Shown here piece after piece: positions 23,453 to 34,619 of a stretch of 64,000 nt of DNA. How positions within the stretch are numbered: the stretch's first letter is position 1; every line of letters starts with the position of its first letter. Location: assembly GCF_000264905.1 (NCBI RefSeq), contig NW_006763147.1, forward strand, positions 284,272-348,271, read 5' to 3'. Origin of the DNA: Stereum hirsutum FP-91666 SS1 (taxonomy: Eukaryota; Basidiomycota; Agaricomycetes; Russulales; Stereaceae). Position numbers and translations under genes: made by a program. The notes under the pieces were generated by a model. It ran no database searches. It was not told the origin of the DNA and was given only the letters and a program-made list of their open reading frames with translations.

Positions 23453-26251
23453 ATGCCTCACCAGGACGGAGACCCCCCATCACCCCTTACTACTCTCTCG
23501 TTCTCCGACGACAGCTCCGCAGACGAAGATAGAAATGATCTCAAAGGGTCTGCACCAGTGGGTGGCGGGGACTTCGAACGCGATGATGACGGAAATAAAG
23601 GGATGGGAAGTGAAGACGAGGATAGATATTCGGCTTCAGGTACATTCCTTCATCGAGCAGCGCCTCCCGCGTTTGCATAGACACTCCGTTGGCTGATCCA
23701 TTGTTTCTTTTGATGACCTATTTAGGCGAAAGATATCCGAAGCGCCACAAGGTTGTACCATCTACAGAGGACAGCCCTGTCTCGCAGGAAGAAACGATAG
23801 TGAATTCTGCTCCCATAATTTCGAAGAAGAAGCGGGTCGGTTCAAAAGCGAAGGGTGAAAGAAACAGGGGCAAGCTGCAGACCATGTTGAGGATGCCTAT
23901 GGACATCTTCTACGAGGTATAGACATCCTTTACGTTCTCGACGGGGCTTTCATGAACTGACGTTGTTTTCTGGGATTAGTGCTGCAAGATGATGTCCCCC
24001 ATTGATCTTCTCAATCTTGCTCGATCGAGCAAAGACTTGCGCGAGGTCCTGATGTCTCGTACTAGCGCATTCGTGTGGAAGTCTGCAAGGCGATCTCTTG
24101 GAGCCGATATTGATCTGCCAAGAGAGTTCTCTGAGCCAGAATTCGCAGCGCTAGTCTTCGCACGCTCTTGTTCTGTAGGTCACACTCTACAACAATACAA
24201 TGTACATCCCACTCAACGATATCTTGATGAGCAGGAATGTGACACCAAGACAACTAGATGGATTGACTGGCCCTTCAAACATCGCCTCTGTAGCAAATGC
24301 AGATCGAAGAAGTGAGTGCCTCCGAGCTCGTGGCTATATCTTTCGTGGCACGTTCCTGATATGAACTGGTTTATTTTCTTGATCGCCGCCTTAGTCTTTT
24401 TGACGCAGGGAGGTTCAAGAAAATATATCCTAGTGCGGACCCCGCCGTTCTCGATTTATTCCCTTACTCTCAGAGTATGTGTATCCTCTCCAAGTAAAAT
24501 CCATCAGGCTAACAGGCATGTTGTACACAAGTTGGGCGTACGACCAAGAATGCCACAAAGAACAATTACTTCTGGGAAGAAGATCTTGACGACATGGTGA
24601 ACGAGCGCGAAACACTCAGAAAAGATGTGAAGATGAAGAAAACAGGCGCTATGGACGCATTGTGCCAGTTCGACAAGACACACGGCGAAGCTGTGGCGAA
24701 TTACATGAAGGTGGTCTCTCATTCTCTTGTGTCTTTATGGTTGACGCCTAGATCTTCTTATGCACAGGGTTGCAAGGATATGGAACAATGGCACGACGCA
24801 TATGAGGATTACCGTAAGGCCGAATTGTCTGCTGCGGTAGCTGCTCGACGTGAAGCGTACGCCGACTCCGTTTTTAGTCATGTGCATCTTTTGACCCATA
24901 ACGAAAATACGGTAGGATCATGAGTCATCTGGTAGATCTAGGCTACGACAGATTGGAGATGGATCGCCCCACCTTCAGTGCAACGCCCGCGCTGCATTCG
25001 AGTAACCCACTTACAGAGCGTGGTAAGCACTCATTCGCTGTTAATCAAAACATGGGACGGTCACTCATGAGGATGCGCACTTCACAGGTTGGACCCAGAT
25101 CAGCCCTCAAATATTCCGGAATTGGCGTGACCGTGCACAGAATGAACGTACCAGGAAAGCCAGATGCCTCTACGCCGAATATCGCCGTAACATCCTCCCC
25201 GCAGAATGGTTTTACCTACCGTCTCTGGAACAGGCCACTCGACTTCCTTGGTGCGCAGAGATCCTTGGACGAGACGTCAAAGTGAGAGTGGTCGAGTCCG
25301 ACTTTAACGTCCCGCTCACGAATCTTGCATCGTCGGTCCAAGCCTGGATCAGAGGGAAAAGAGATCAATATATCGCGATGTTGCCGGAGTGGTATCGCAG
25401 TTTACTTCCCCCAACCGCTTCCATGATCCCCACCGTTCTCACTTCTCCGTTCGTCGATGATGTCCGTCAAGGCAGGGCTGTCGGCGAGCTGCGTCCGTTT
25501 TTGGGACCATTGGAGCTCGCGATGGCGGTATTCACACTTCCGAATAGCCCGACGATATTGGTGGCGAAGGACGCCTGTCATGCGTGGAAACAAGTCGTGC
25601 CTCTCGAATTTTCTGAAGTGGGGTCGGCAACTGCATTGTATTTGTTATGGCTGGCCGGTACAGATCCGACGACCACAACAGCCGTCCGGTTCGATGCGCT
25701 GGACTACAGTTTTTGGTGTCTCAATTGTTATCACGCGAATGGGAATTCGTTCACGGGTATGAAATTGGAGACATGGAGATCAGCTGTGAGTATCTTACTC
25801 TGGAGAGATCTACGCGAATACCACCCCTTCACGCTCAATCAATGCCCTTCCTCTTGTCTAGGTCGAACATGAGCTAACAACGCTAGGAGAGACCCATATG
25901 TGGCCCGCATGGCGTGTAGTCTGTCTTGGGCAATCCTTCCCAGAACCGGAACAACAAGAAGTTTCTGCGCCCATACACACTGACCTTGATCACTGGTACT
26001 GCCAGTATTGCAGAACAGGCCAACCTATTCCCCATCCTCATGCCCACGACGACCCATTGAACACGCAAGAGTATTGTGACATCTCGTGGAATCGGCAAAT
26101 GGCGGTCAATCATGTCAGGACCCAGTGAGTCTCTATCATTCTTCGCGCCGGACCTATGCTCACAACGAGCTGCATACTCTACCCATGATTCAGCCATGGG
26201 ATACTCAATCCTTCAGAACATGACGTGGTGTACATCCCAAATCTAAGCTGA
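23453..26251 (+). CDS. F-box / Cys-module protein, paralog A
   Basis: Eleven exons, read end to end: 23453-23639, 23726-23916, 23980-24174, 24235-24311, 24395-24474, 24532-24710, 24768-24856, 24916-25022, 25088-25785, 25862-26124, 26194-26251. The N-terminus is acidic, then basic (YPKRHKV, KKKRVGSKAKGERNRGK). The F-box is MPMDIFYECCKMMSPIDLLN with LARSSKDLREVLMSRTS. Next is a Cys motif, ECDTKTTRWIDWPFKHRLCSKC, and a helical linker. A long domain follows with LPAEWFYLPSLEQATRLPWC, and then two C-terminal modules: FWCLNC...TWRSAVEHE and WYCQYC...WNRQMAVNHVRTHH. It ends ILNPSEHDVVYIPNLS. F-box proteins recruit substrates to SCF ubiquitin ligases; the target is unknown. No frameshift was seen. 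It is the only copy on the plus strand. Confidence 0.85.
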
Positions 26252-27021
26252 TATTCTGGTTCTTCTTCTGTTTTTCGTTCGCATCTACTTACATATAAGT
26301 GAAATGTCATGGAATACTTATAAGATTGGTTGTGATATGCGGTTGATACTTGCTGTCGTCGTAGTGAGAGAGCAAGGATAGAGCTGGCAATAAACGCCAA
26401 GGCGCCGAAGTTGTTTGTACATATTACGATCAGAAGCCTCTGATGACGTCAGCCCGACAAGAACAATAGGGAGACAGAGCGGGAAGGGGAATTTCAATCG
26501 TCTGCGCGAAGGGCCCAATACCTTGTTCATTGTACCGGGATGCTGTCGCTCGATCTCGCCACAGAAAAGAAATCCTTTTTATTTAACCACGCCCTCCTTC
26601 AAATTCCAACATACACGATCTCCTCTCGTTCAGAGTCGTTCTAGAGCGATTCGTACGTACCCATGTCCTAGTCATGCTTTGTTTACTAGTTCTTGATACA
26701 GAACCATCTCTCCCGTCTCCAAGCCTCAGGAACCCTAGGCCACAGTCGACCTTCTCAGTCTGTCCTGACAGTCTCAAAATGGGTAGAGGAGCGACACAAA
26801 AATATGCGCCTTCACACAACGTCGCAACCTATCTCCACAACATTTGCATTTTGTTGTATTTCACTGTCAGCACTGCGTAGCGGGCACAACAGTTGAGGGT
26901 CATATATAGACATTTATTATAGAATGTTCGTCCACATCAAAGATACTAATCATCTAATTCTTTCGAGTATTTCTGCCCAAACGCCTCCTCATCCTCGTCC
27001 TCTTCCTTCCAGGTCAATATA
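26252..27021. other. Intergenic, no gene seen
   Basis: This is sequence downstream of paralog A, up to the first inverted-repeat element. Short open frames overlap on both strands without recognisable domains. Confidence 0.4.
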
Positions 27022-27414
27022 CAGTGTAGGCCCACTCCTTGATCCACCACTTTGAAGAAATTCATTTTCTGGCTCCCCTTCCCATATTCATCAAATCTGT
27101 TAGCTTAGAGGTTGAGAACATCCATAAAGGTACTCAGAATAAAATACATGCAGTGCCTAAAGTGAGTGTGCATTATCGGGAGACCAAGATGTGGTGTGGC
27201 ACCCGAGCGCCACAAAATATGGGTCCTTGATCCAACCCCGCACTGCACGATTCCCCCTCATAAAAAAAATACATGCTCATTAATAACCTCGATATAACCT
27301 TAAATGCACTATATGCACAGTTTTTATGAGTGATCTTGAGGCTGGAGGAGCTGTAGGCGGCAGATTTGCAGTGGATCAAGGACCGGGGTTGGATCAAGGA
27401 GTGGGCCTACACTG
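27022..27414. mobile_element. MITE-like element 1 (CAGTGTAGG ends, TA-flanked)
   Basis: Perfect inverted termini of 25 bp start CAGTGTAGGCCCACTCC and are flanked by TA on both sides (27020-27021 and 27415-27416). CAGT ends and TA duplications are typical of Tc1/mariner-derived MITEs. Inside, GGATCAAGGA words recur, including a copy of the subterminal TCCTTGATCCAACCCCG at 27222-27238. There is no coding capacity in 393 bp. Confidence 0.8.
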
Positions 27415-27416
27415 TA

Positions 27417-27832
27417 CTGTACTTTTTCGCGCACAAGTTCACGCCACCGCCCCTCGGCCGTTGCCGAGATGACATAATCCATTCGTGTCCCGGTTCGCAA
27501 GCAGACCGGGACAAGGGACAATGTTCGTGAACATCGACGCTTTTGCAGGGAGACGACCTTTCGTAACCGTTCAACAGGCATTTACCTCTGAATTTGGGTG
27601 GAAGAGCTCACCCAGTAGCAAAATCTAACCCAAAGTGTGTCTCGGAGGCCTTCCTGGAGGTCAATTTAGGAGCCTAAAATATATTCATATTTTCGTCAAA
27701 TTTGGGTCAAATTTTGGTTTGTCCTACTTACAAGTTCCGTGCACGTCAATGGGGTGGGACTGTCCCGCGGCACAAGTTCGTTCGCGGCCCCCATGGGACA
27801 CGGGACACGAACTTGTGCGCGAAAAACTACAG
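27417..27832. mobile_element. MITE-like element 2, abutting element 1
   Basis: 24-bp inverted termini start CTGTACTTTTTCGCGCACAA at 27417 and have their complement at 27809-27832 with one mismatch. TA flanks both ends (27415-27416 and 27833-27834). The left TA is the same dinucleotide that closes element 1. The 416-bp interior is non-coding and holds TGTCCCGGT/ACCGGGACA inverted words. It is unrelated in sequence to element 1. Confidence 0.78.
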
Positions 27833-27834
27833 TA

Positions 27835-28401
27835 GGTGCGCGTGGAGGCAACAACCTGCCTGTACTCGAGGAGTCAAACATTTGTCTGTCAAAGATATAC
27901 AATAACATCTCCGACATATCCGTCGATGCGTGATTATCCCGTGTCCAATGGATCATGTTTCAAAGAACTCACGGAGTAGAAAAGTGCCTCGTATTGGACG
28001 AAGGATGTTGGTGCGGTGATTGCGACGACAGTGGTGAGGAGAATGAGGAGGAGGGTGGATGCGTTGGCGGAGGGGGCGGCGGCGGAGGAGTCTTCCGTAT
28101 TGTTCGCTTAGACGAAGCAGCATAGGATGCTCTTCATACATGTCTAGGTGAAGTCAGCTGTCTAAGTGCCGGCGCGATCGACCGCTGAAACGTTGCACCG
28201 TTCGTGATATTGAGAGAGGAGACAGAGCCAAAAACACAGTACAGATAGGCAAACCAGGAGCAAAACGTCCGTACAAAAATCGGGCGGTTGATGACACCCA
28301 TGGTTCCGGCGCCGAAAGATAAACGTATAGAAGAGAAGCAAAATCCAGAAGACAGAGATGTGAGATATAGAATAAATAATCAACGGGCCTCCACCAGCAC
28401 T
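27835..28401. other. Intergenic; possible small hydrophobic exon on the minus strand
   Basis: Between about 28105 and 27930 (-) a frame reads ANNTEDSSAAAPSANASTLL, then LILLTTVVAITAPTSFVQYE, which looks like an N-glycosylation site followed by a TM segment. An upstream frame near 28298 (-), MGVINRPIFVRTFCSWF, looks like a signal peptide. I cannot join them confidently or name a family. This is probably a small membrane or secreted protein gene, or chance. Confidence 0.25.
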
Positions 28402-29503
28402 CTAGTTGGAGGACTCATTGAATGCCTCATCGAAGCAAACGCAGAGCGCAGCGATGAGGGCGACATCGACGCCTGGTGCGATAGTGACGGCGTACTGTGG
28501 CGTGGTGGACATGAACAGCGCGAGAGGGAATAGGGGGAAGAAAGTATGGAGAAAGGGAGAACAAAGACGAAGATTCAGTGAAATGTACGCAGACCAAGTC
28601 AGGGATAAAAGACTTACGGTCTGTTGTCCACCCACAGCTTCCCTCACATTGAACAATTTCCTCGAAATCTGTGCGACGACGCGATCTGTGCCTGCGAGGG
28701 TTATTATGGCGGATCTGTCGTGTCAAGGGGAGAAGAGAGGTTAGTGATAAAGTCGTTTGAGAGCCGAAGGAGGAAGTGTATGGACGGAGACCGTAGTGAC
28801 GCGACGGGATGCACGAAACAAAGAGGATAGAGGCAGTCGTTGGAATGGTAAAATTATAACGAAGAGTGAGGGGTTCGGGTGAGAAAGGGGACGGAAGAGA
28901 AGACTAACCGATCAAACCAATCACCCTTGCATTCAAGCTCTATGTGCTCGTGAGATGAGGAGGCAAAGTTATGGAAGGATGCTACCATGCGCGATGTTCC
29001 GACTGTGCACAAGAAGAAGATTAATTTAGTGACCGACAAAAGGTTGTGATAGGAGGCGCAGAAAGAGGAAGGGGGGCTGAAAATGAAGACTCACTCGAGA
29101 ACCTCTTCTTGACCGTGCACAGATCGGTCCCATCCATTGCCTCGATCAGCTGCGTCTTGTGGAACGCAATGACCTTATTCCTCAACGTGAACAATGGCGT
29201 CCCTCTCGCATCCTTGAACTCTATTACACAGCGTCACTATCAGAATCACCATAAGTCTACACGATGAAGAAAAGATTACACACCCTTACGATCCCTCCAG
29301 CTGAATGCTTGTCCGTGGCACCTGACGATATCGTGCCCTGCAGAGTTTTTGATACTGAAATCGTCGCCGCTGAAACTCCATATCTTCTCTTTCATGATGA
29401 GCGTCTCAACATGAGGAGCGCAAAAGGCGGGGTTGAGACCTATTGGTGGGTTGAATGGCTGAAAGTTGACGTTGTGATGCGAGGATTGACCAAAAAGACC
29501 CAT
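28402..29503 (-). CDS. LURP-one-related (LOR, Tubby C-like) domain protein
   Basis: Five exons. The start at 29503 gives MGLFGQSSHHNVNFQPFNPP. The LOR barrel follows: ETLIMKEKIWSFSGDDFSIK, then GHDIVRCHGQAFSWRDRK, LFTLRNKVIAFHKTQLIEAM, DGTDLCTVKKRFS, a strand with GTSRMVASFHNF, and IITLAGTDRVVAQISRKLFN. The protein ends with a hydrophobic stretch, APGVDVALIAALCVCFDEAF, and NESSN-stop at 28402. LOR proteins share the Tubby/scramblase fold. Plant members are linked to defence, but the fungal role is not established. Introns are short and all exons are open. Confidence 0.85.
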
Positions 29504-30484
29504 TGTGTATAGAGTTGACGGTAGGAGTGGTCGCAACAGGTGTGGAGGGGAAATGTATGACTAGAGGTAGATTGGTGCGATACGTTGGATATATACCTTC
29601 GATTGTGCTAGGCAGTGCACTCACTAGCACTTGTGAATGCAAATTGTGTAAGACGTGGAGTAGCACTGCCAATCGCAGTAGCAATCAAAGATGGGGATGA
29701 GCCGGGTGTCTTGGCAGCTCCTATACTGGAACAAAAGTCATCGAGTATGTACTCACGACAGACGCTTCGATAATAGTCAGTTTATTGGTTGAATGAATCT
29801 TTATGTGTAAATTCTGAGCCATGTTAACAACAAAAATCCAGATCTCGTCTCGTCTACGACTACGAGTAGAAGGGTCTCGAAGACCTTATGGATATTGGAA
29901 AGACATCCACTGCACTTTGACCGCTGCACTAAGTACAAGGGTGTAACCCGGATTCACCGCATCTAAGGATATTTGATCCCAACAATCTGTTAGCCTTTAT
30001 GCGTCAATGTACGAAGCAGATGCGAGGACATTGAGGTCTACGAAGGCGGTGATGGTTGTGGTCTTTGTGGCAGTGAACGTTGAGTGAACGAGACCAGTTG
30101 TACTGCACCGCCCGGCATGGCTCGGGCCGTCAAATGTCGGACAACGGCCGGAGTGGCCCCGCTGCCACAGCCCCGACACAGCTCTGGAAAGCGTGGCTCT
30201 ACTGCCAAAGGTCGGACAACAGAAATAGACAGCCATAGCTTGGAAATGGCTTGTAAGGAGTGGCGAGGGGCACACGGCGCTAAACAGACCCCGACTCCTA
30301 CAAGAGTGGCTTGAAAAGCCGCACGGCGAAGTCGACGAAGGCTGTGGCACGCAGCTTGCGCAACTTGACCGCTACTTAGTCGACGGTCAGACACAAAGCG
30401 AAGGCGAACACGCGTACGGAGCAAAGCTGTAGCAAAAACAAGGAAACCCATAATCATAGACCTACGAGGCCGACCTCGCTCAGC
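29504..30484. other. Intergenic; GC-rich patch at 30.07-30.42 kb
   Basis: No gene is supported. The GC-rich patch contains GTCGGACAAC twice (near 30134 and 30210) and several GTGGC words, and it holds open frames on both strands with no domain. It may be a degraded repeat. Confidence 0.3.
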
Positions 30485-31564
30485 TCAAGAAGTAACATCT
30501 GAGATCTTCTTCGGGTTCCATTCTGGCCAAACTCTGATGGACTCGGAGACCTGCTCAGGCGTCCCTACAATGCCTACTCCCAACGCCCACAGGCATTGCC
30601 ACATACTCCCAATATCCTTTGGATTATTCTTCATCGTCTTCTGAAGCTCGGGAATAGACCGATAGGTGACTTCAACTTTATTCCCTGTTCTGGCCTCGTA
30701 GGCCTTGTAGATTTCATTCAGTGACTATGTACAGCACAGAAATAAGGTGAGCAAGTGAGAAACAAGAGAGAGTTCATGGCTGCTTACGGCGCGTTCGCCT
30801 TCGATGTGAAACGCGCGCCATTCCAGCTCGGAAGGCGGCATGGTAGTGAGGACGTGTACCAGGAAGGAAGCCACGTCTGACATCGAGGTCCAAGAGATGG
30901 GAGTGTTTCCGTCTCCGCCTGCGATACCTTTACCGTTGGCGAGGTCAATACCCATGAAGCTAATCAATATTCGACAACAATAGCATGAGTAACCAAACCA
31001 CCGGATGATATGAAGCGAGTATGACTGACGGGGTCAGACCTGTGTCCATCAGCACACCGCTGAAGATCAGGGTGTACGGAAGGTCAATCTCCTTCAACTT
31101 CTCCCGAAAGGCAACTTTGTAGGCAAGAGTTCCTTCTTGTGGGTTCCCTGTTGAGTTGCCGAACTCGGAGGGGACGAAGAGTTTCACGCCTGCAGCTTTA
31201 GATGCCTCGGCAAGGGCCTGCTGAGATGCAAGGGCGACACGGCCAAATGTTGATATGACAACATCGACGCCATGTAGAGCGTTCGAAAGAGAGGACGGGT
31301 CGTCGTAGTCGACCGCGGCTATAGTTGCGCCTTTGCTCGCTAACCCATCGATCTTGACATTCTTGGACGACTGAGATGTAAACAAAAGATAGTTTTTATC
31401 AGTGTTCTTGATAACGGGCAAGGGGTATGTTGGTAGCTCACCGAACGGGTGAGGATCGTAACGTCCTTGATCGTACCGGATGCCTTCGCTTGAAGGAATG
31501 CATTGGCGACGAACGTTCCGACCAAGCCAGCTCCTGCGATCGCGAAGGATGAATATGCGGACAT
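30485..31564 (-). CDS. NmrA-like / isoflavone reductase-like NAD(P)-binding protein
   Basis: The start at 31564 gives MSAYSSFAIAGAGLVGTFVA, with the Rossmann glycine motif GAGLVG. Further signs are VDYDDPSSLSNALHGVDVVI, STFGRVALASQQALAEASKA, AGVKLFVPSEFG and the region YTLIFSGVLMDTG. After an intron comes FMGIDLANGKGIAGGDGNTP, then ISWTSMSDVASFLVHVLTT. The last exon ends WPEWNPKKISDVTS at 30485. This is the layout of NmrA/isoflavone reductase-like SDRs, which act as NAD(P)-dependent reductases or redox sensors. The substrate is unknown. Four exons, no breaks seen. Confidence 0.87.
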
Positions 31565-32167
31565 ATTCGGATAGCAAAGATGTGCAAGTAGGAGGCTGAG
31601 TGCAGTTGTAGAGCCATAAATACCTTTCAGGCCTGACTGATATAACAATGCATGCCGATCATAAGATCAAGTGCTTTCAAAGCCTGTTTCAAGTAACGTG
31701 CGAACTCGTAGAATCGCAAGGTCACTGTACTGATAAATGGAAGTTGTGTCTGGCAGAGCCTGTCAATAACCCTTAGTTCCGACGGAGAAGATGTGGGTCT
31801 TCTACAACTGAGATGAGCGAGCTTTATAATGTGTGCAGTCAATCCTGAGTCATGTGTCAGACTGAGTTGATAGGGTGAGAATCTCAGAGGAGTGGGCGGA
31901 GAACTTTTGCGATGGTGCGACAGACACAAATAGGTGACACCAACGTTCAAGACTTGGTTCACGTAGAGCGGCGCAGTACGGTGTGCATGAGCCAGCCCCG
32001 ATCTAGATTGTCCCGAACCAAGAGGACATTGGAACAGTAGGTGCATCTCCACCGTATACAAAGAACAGACCTGTATGAGCCATGCTGCATTCCTGTATTA
32101 AGATCTAGGTCAACAGTGATCAAAACCGAAAGACGGCGGGCTCGATTCACGCCGAGACCGTACGTAC
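31565..32167. other. Intergenic, no feature seen
   Basis: Spacer between the NmrA-like start and the amidase copy 2 stop. No exon chain or repeat was recognised. Confidence 0.5.
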
Positions 32168-34051
32168 CTACAACTTCTTCCAATCAAAATTCTGTTCAAA
32201 CGCATACGCAAACTTATACATCGTGAGCTCGTCCCAAAACTTCCCCACCAACTGCGCCGCCGCCGGCAGCTTCACGTCCTCGTCCCCGTCCAACGAAGGC
32301 AAAAATCCCACCGGCATACTGAGCGCAGGGTGTCCTGTGATATCGAAGGTACAAGTGTTCCCAGTGATAGAGTACGCCTTCGCGCCAGCCTCGATGCTGT
32401 CTGAAGGTAGTTTGCGAGCCACGCTTTGGACCGTCGGAAGGAGAAGGGCATCGACAGTGGAGAGGGCACGGTTGTATGCCCCTCGAACGGCGAGAGCGAG
32501 GTTCGTCGCCTTTCCAAGGATGGTCGGATGAGATTCCCATAGATACTTTCCGCTGAGGTAGAAGCCCTTCGCTCGAGTAGAAAGCTATCGGCGAGGATAC
32601 GAGACGCCGTCAGCGGGACGGAACCGAACGCGATAAGCCCCTGTGGCGCGCCACACACTCACCTGCTCGAACCTTTCCGGCGAATCCCACCCTTGCATCT
32701 TCTCCTGCAGATCAGTCAACTGCAGCCCGACCCTCCCGTTCGTACTTCCTTCGAACACCTCCTTTGCACACCCCATATGCGAAATAATATGCCATACCGC
32801 AGACCCCAGCACGCCATGCTCTGGCACACTAACATCGACTATTTCCGCCCCGAGCTCTTCGAACCTCTTTGCTGTGTCTTTGACGGCTGAGACCATGGCC
32901 GGATCGATACCAGGAACTTCGAGCCCTTCTTTGAGGAGGCCAAGTTTCATGCCGGTGAGAGGTTTGGGGTTGGAAGGCGACACTTTGGCAGAGAACGAGA
33001 GAAGGGAGGTATGGTAGGATGGGAGCAAGGAGGTCGGTGGACAGTTGACTTGACGATCGTCGATACCATCTGTGCCAGCAGTTACTTGAAGTAGGAGTGC
33101 GTTATCGAGCGCCGTCCTCGTCATCGGTCCTGGACAAGGACATAAGCTAGAGACCTCGACTAGAACCGGTAAAGTATGAACGAACCTGTGTGGTCTACCG
33201 AAGGATCCAATGCTGCGATCTGCAAAATTATCGAGTCAGCCCTTGAGTGTTGGAAAAGCCCAAAGCTCGACTTACTCCAGTGTAGGGAACGAGTCCTCGT
33301 GTTGGCCTTCAGGATTATAAAATTAGCTCGGGAGCCCAAAAGCAGACAACTGCCTGACTCACTTCAGACCATAAACTCCACACCAAGCCGCAGGCAACCT
33401 GATACTTCCACCTTGATCTCCCCCCATCCCCATCTCCACCTCGCCACACCCAATCAGACTCCCACACCCAGAACTCGATCCCCCAGCATTATATCCCTTC
33501 GCCCAAGGATTATCCACCGGGCCTGTCGCCGCTGTCGCCGAAACCCCACTCAACGAGAAATTCTCGCATACCGCCTTTCCGACGATAGTTCCTCCAGCTT
33601 CGAGGATACGGGTGGCGATGGTGGCGTCGGTCTTCGGAATCCAATCCGTGAAGTTTGCGGTGCCCATGAGGCAAGGAACGGCGGCGAGGGTGATGTTGTC
33701 TTTCAAGATAATGGTGCGGCCTGAGAGAAGGCCGTTGGCGATGGGCGGGTTGGCGACGACGGTGCATTTGTGGGCCCAGGCATTGTTGGTATTCTCGGAG
33801 GGTGGCGGACGGGTGATAGGGCCTCGAGGGAAGCGTTCAAAGTCCACTGGAGGAAAGTATTCTGCAGTTTGTCTTTCAGTAAAAACACGAACAACTCCAG
33901 TAGAAAATGAGAGTCACTTACCTGGAGCTTCTTCGACTGCCTTGACATGCAGTTGGAATGCGTCGAGAACACCTTCGAAGAACTTGTCCTCGCCTGGACG
34001 AAATGTCTTCTCGGTATAACGTGACAAGAACTCAGCAGTAGAGATGCTCAT
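32168..34051 (-). CDS. Amidase-signature family hydrolase, copy 2
   Basis: A paralog of the gene at 4547-6451. The start at 34051 gives MSISTAEFLSRYTEKTFRPG; the end at 32168 is FDWKKL, shorter than copy 1 by the last few residues. The triad is intact: Lys in GRTIILKDNI, the cis-Ser in NAGGSSSGCGSLIG and the nucleophile in GGDQGGSIRLPAAWCG. Blocks such as SHMGCAKEVFEG and QLTDLQEKM are shared with copy 1. Introns fall at the same codons. Divergence is spread over the whole gene, so both copies appear to be under selection. The substrate is unknown. Confidence 0.9.
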
Positions 34052-34619
34052 GGTGGCCTAGTGAAAGATATAAACCAGCGGCAGCGAAAGGGGAAAAGGT
34101 CGAAGGTTATCTTAAGACAAGGATGTCGCATTTATATGGCGGGTCGCCGCCGGTCAAGCGAGGGTGTGAGCGTCGGAAAGGTCATTCGTCGTCGATAACC
34201 GATAACACGACCTCTACTCATGAGTAGTATCAGATCCATCGGACGCTATGGTTCTGCTCCGTCCCGTAAGACTTATTCCAAGATAGTTCATTCGGCTTCT
34301 GTAGAAAAGAAGCTCATACGTCGCAGTGTATGTCGAGCTCAAATGAGAAGCTGAGATGCGTTACAATCACCAATCGTGAGTGGCCGCTGAGAACGATGAC
34401 GACATCGCCATTTATATGGATGCAGCTGAGAGGGTTTGAAGACAAACGGGGAGACACTCTGAGAGAATCCAGCAGGACCAATACTCGCGACCACCCCAGA
34501 CGGTGGTGTTCTGCGGTCTCTCACGAGGATCGAGCAGACATAGAGGCGAACGGAGAGGCAATAAATACTCCATTCGTAACCATCCCATACGAGTAGAAAG
34601 GTAATAACTTAACCAAGAA
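34052..34619. other. Intergenic, amidase 2 promoter side
   Basis: No gene is supported. Short open frames at 34330-34596 lack any recognisable feature. Confidence 0.45.
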
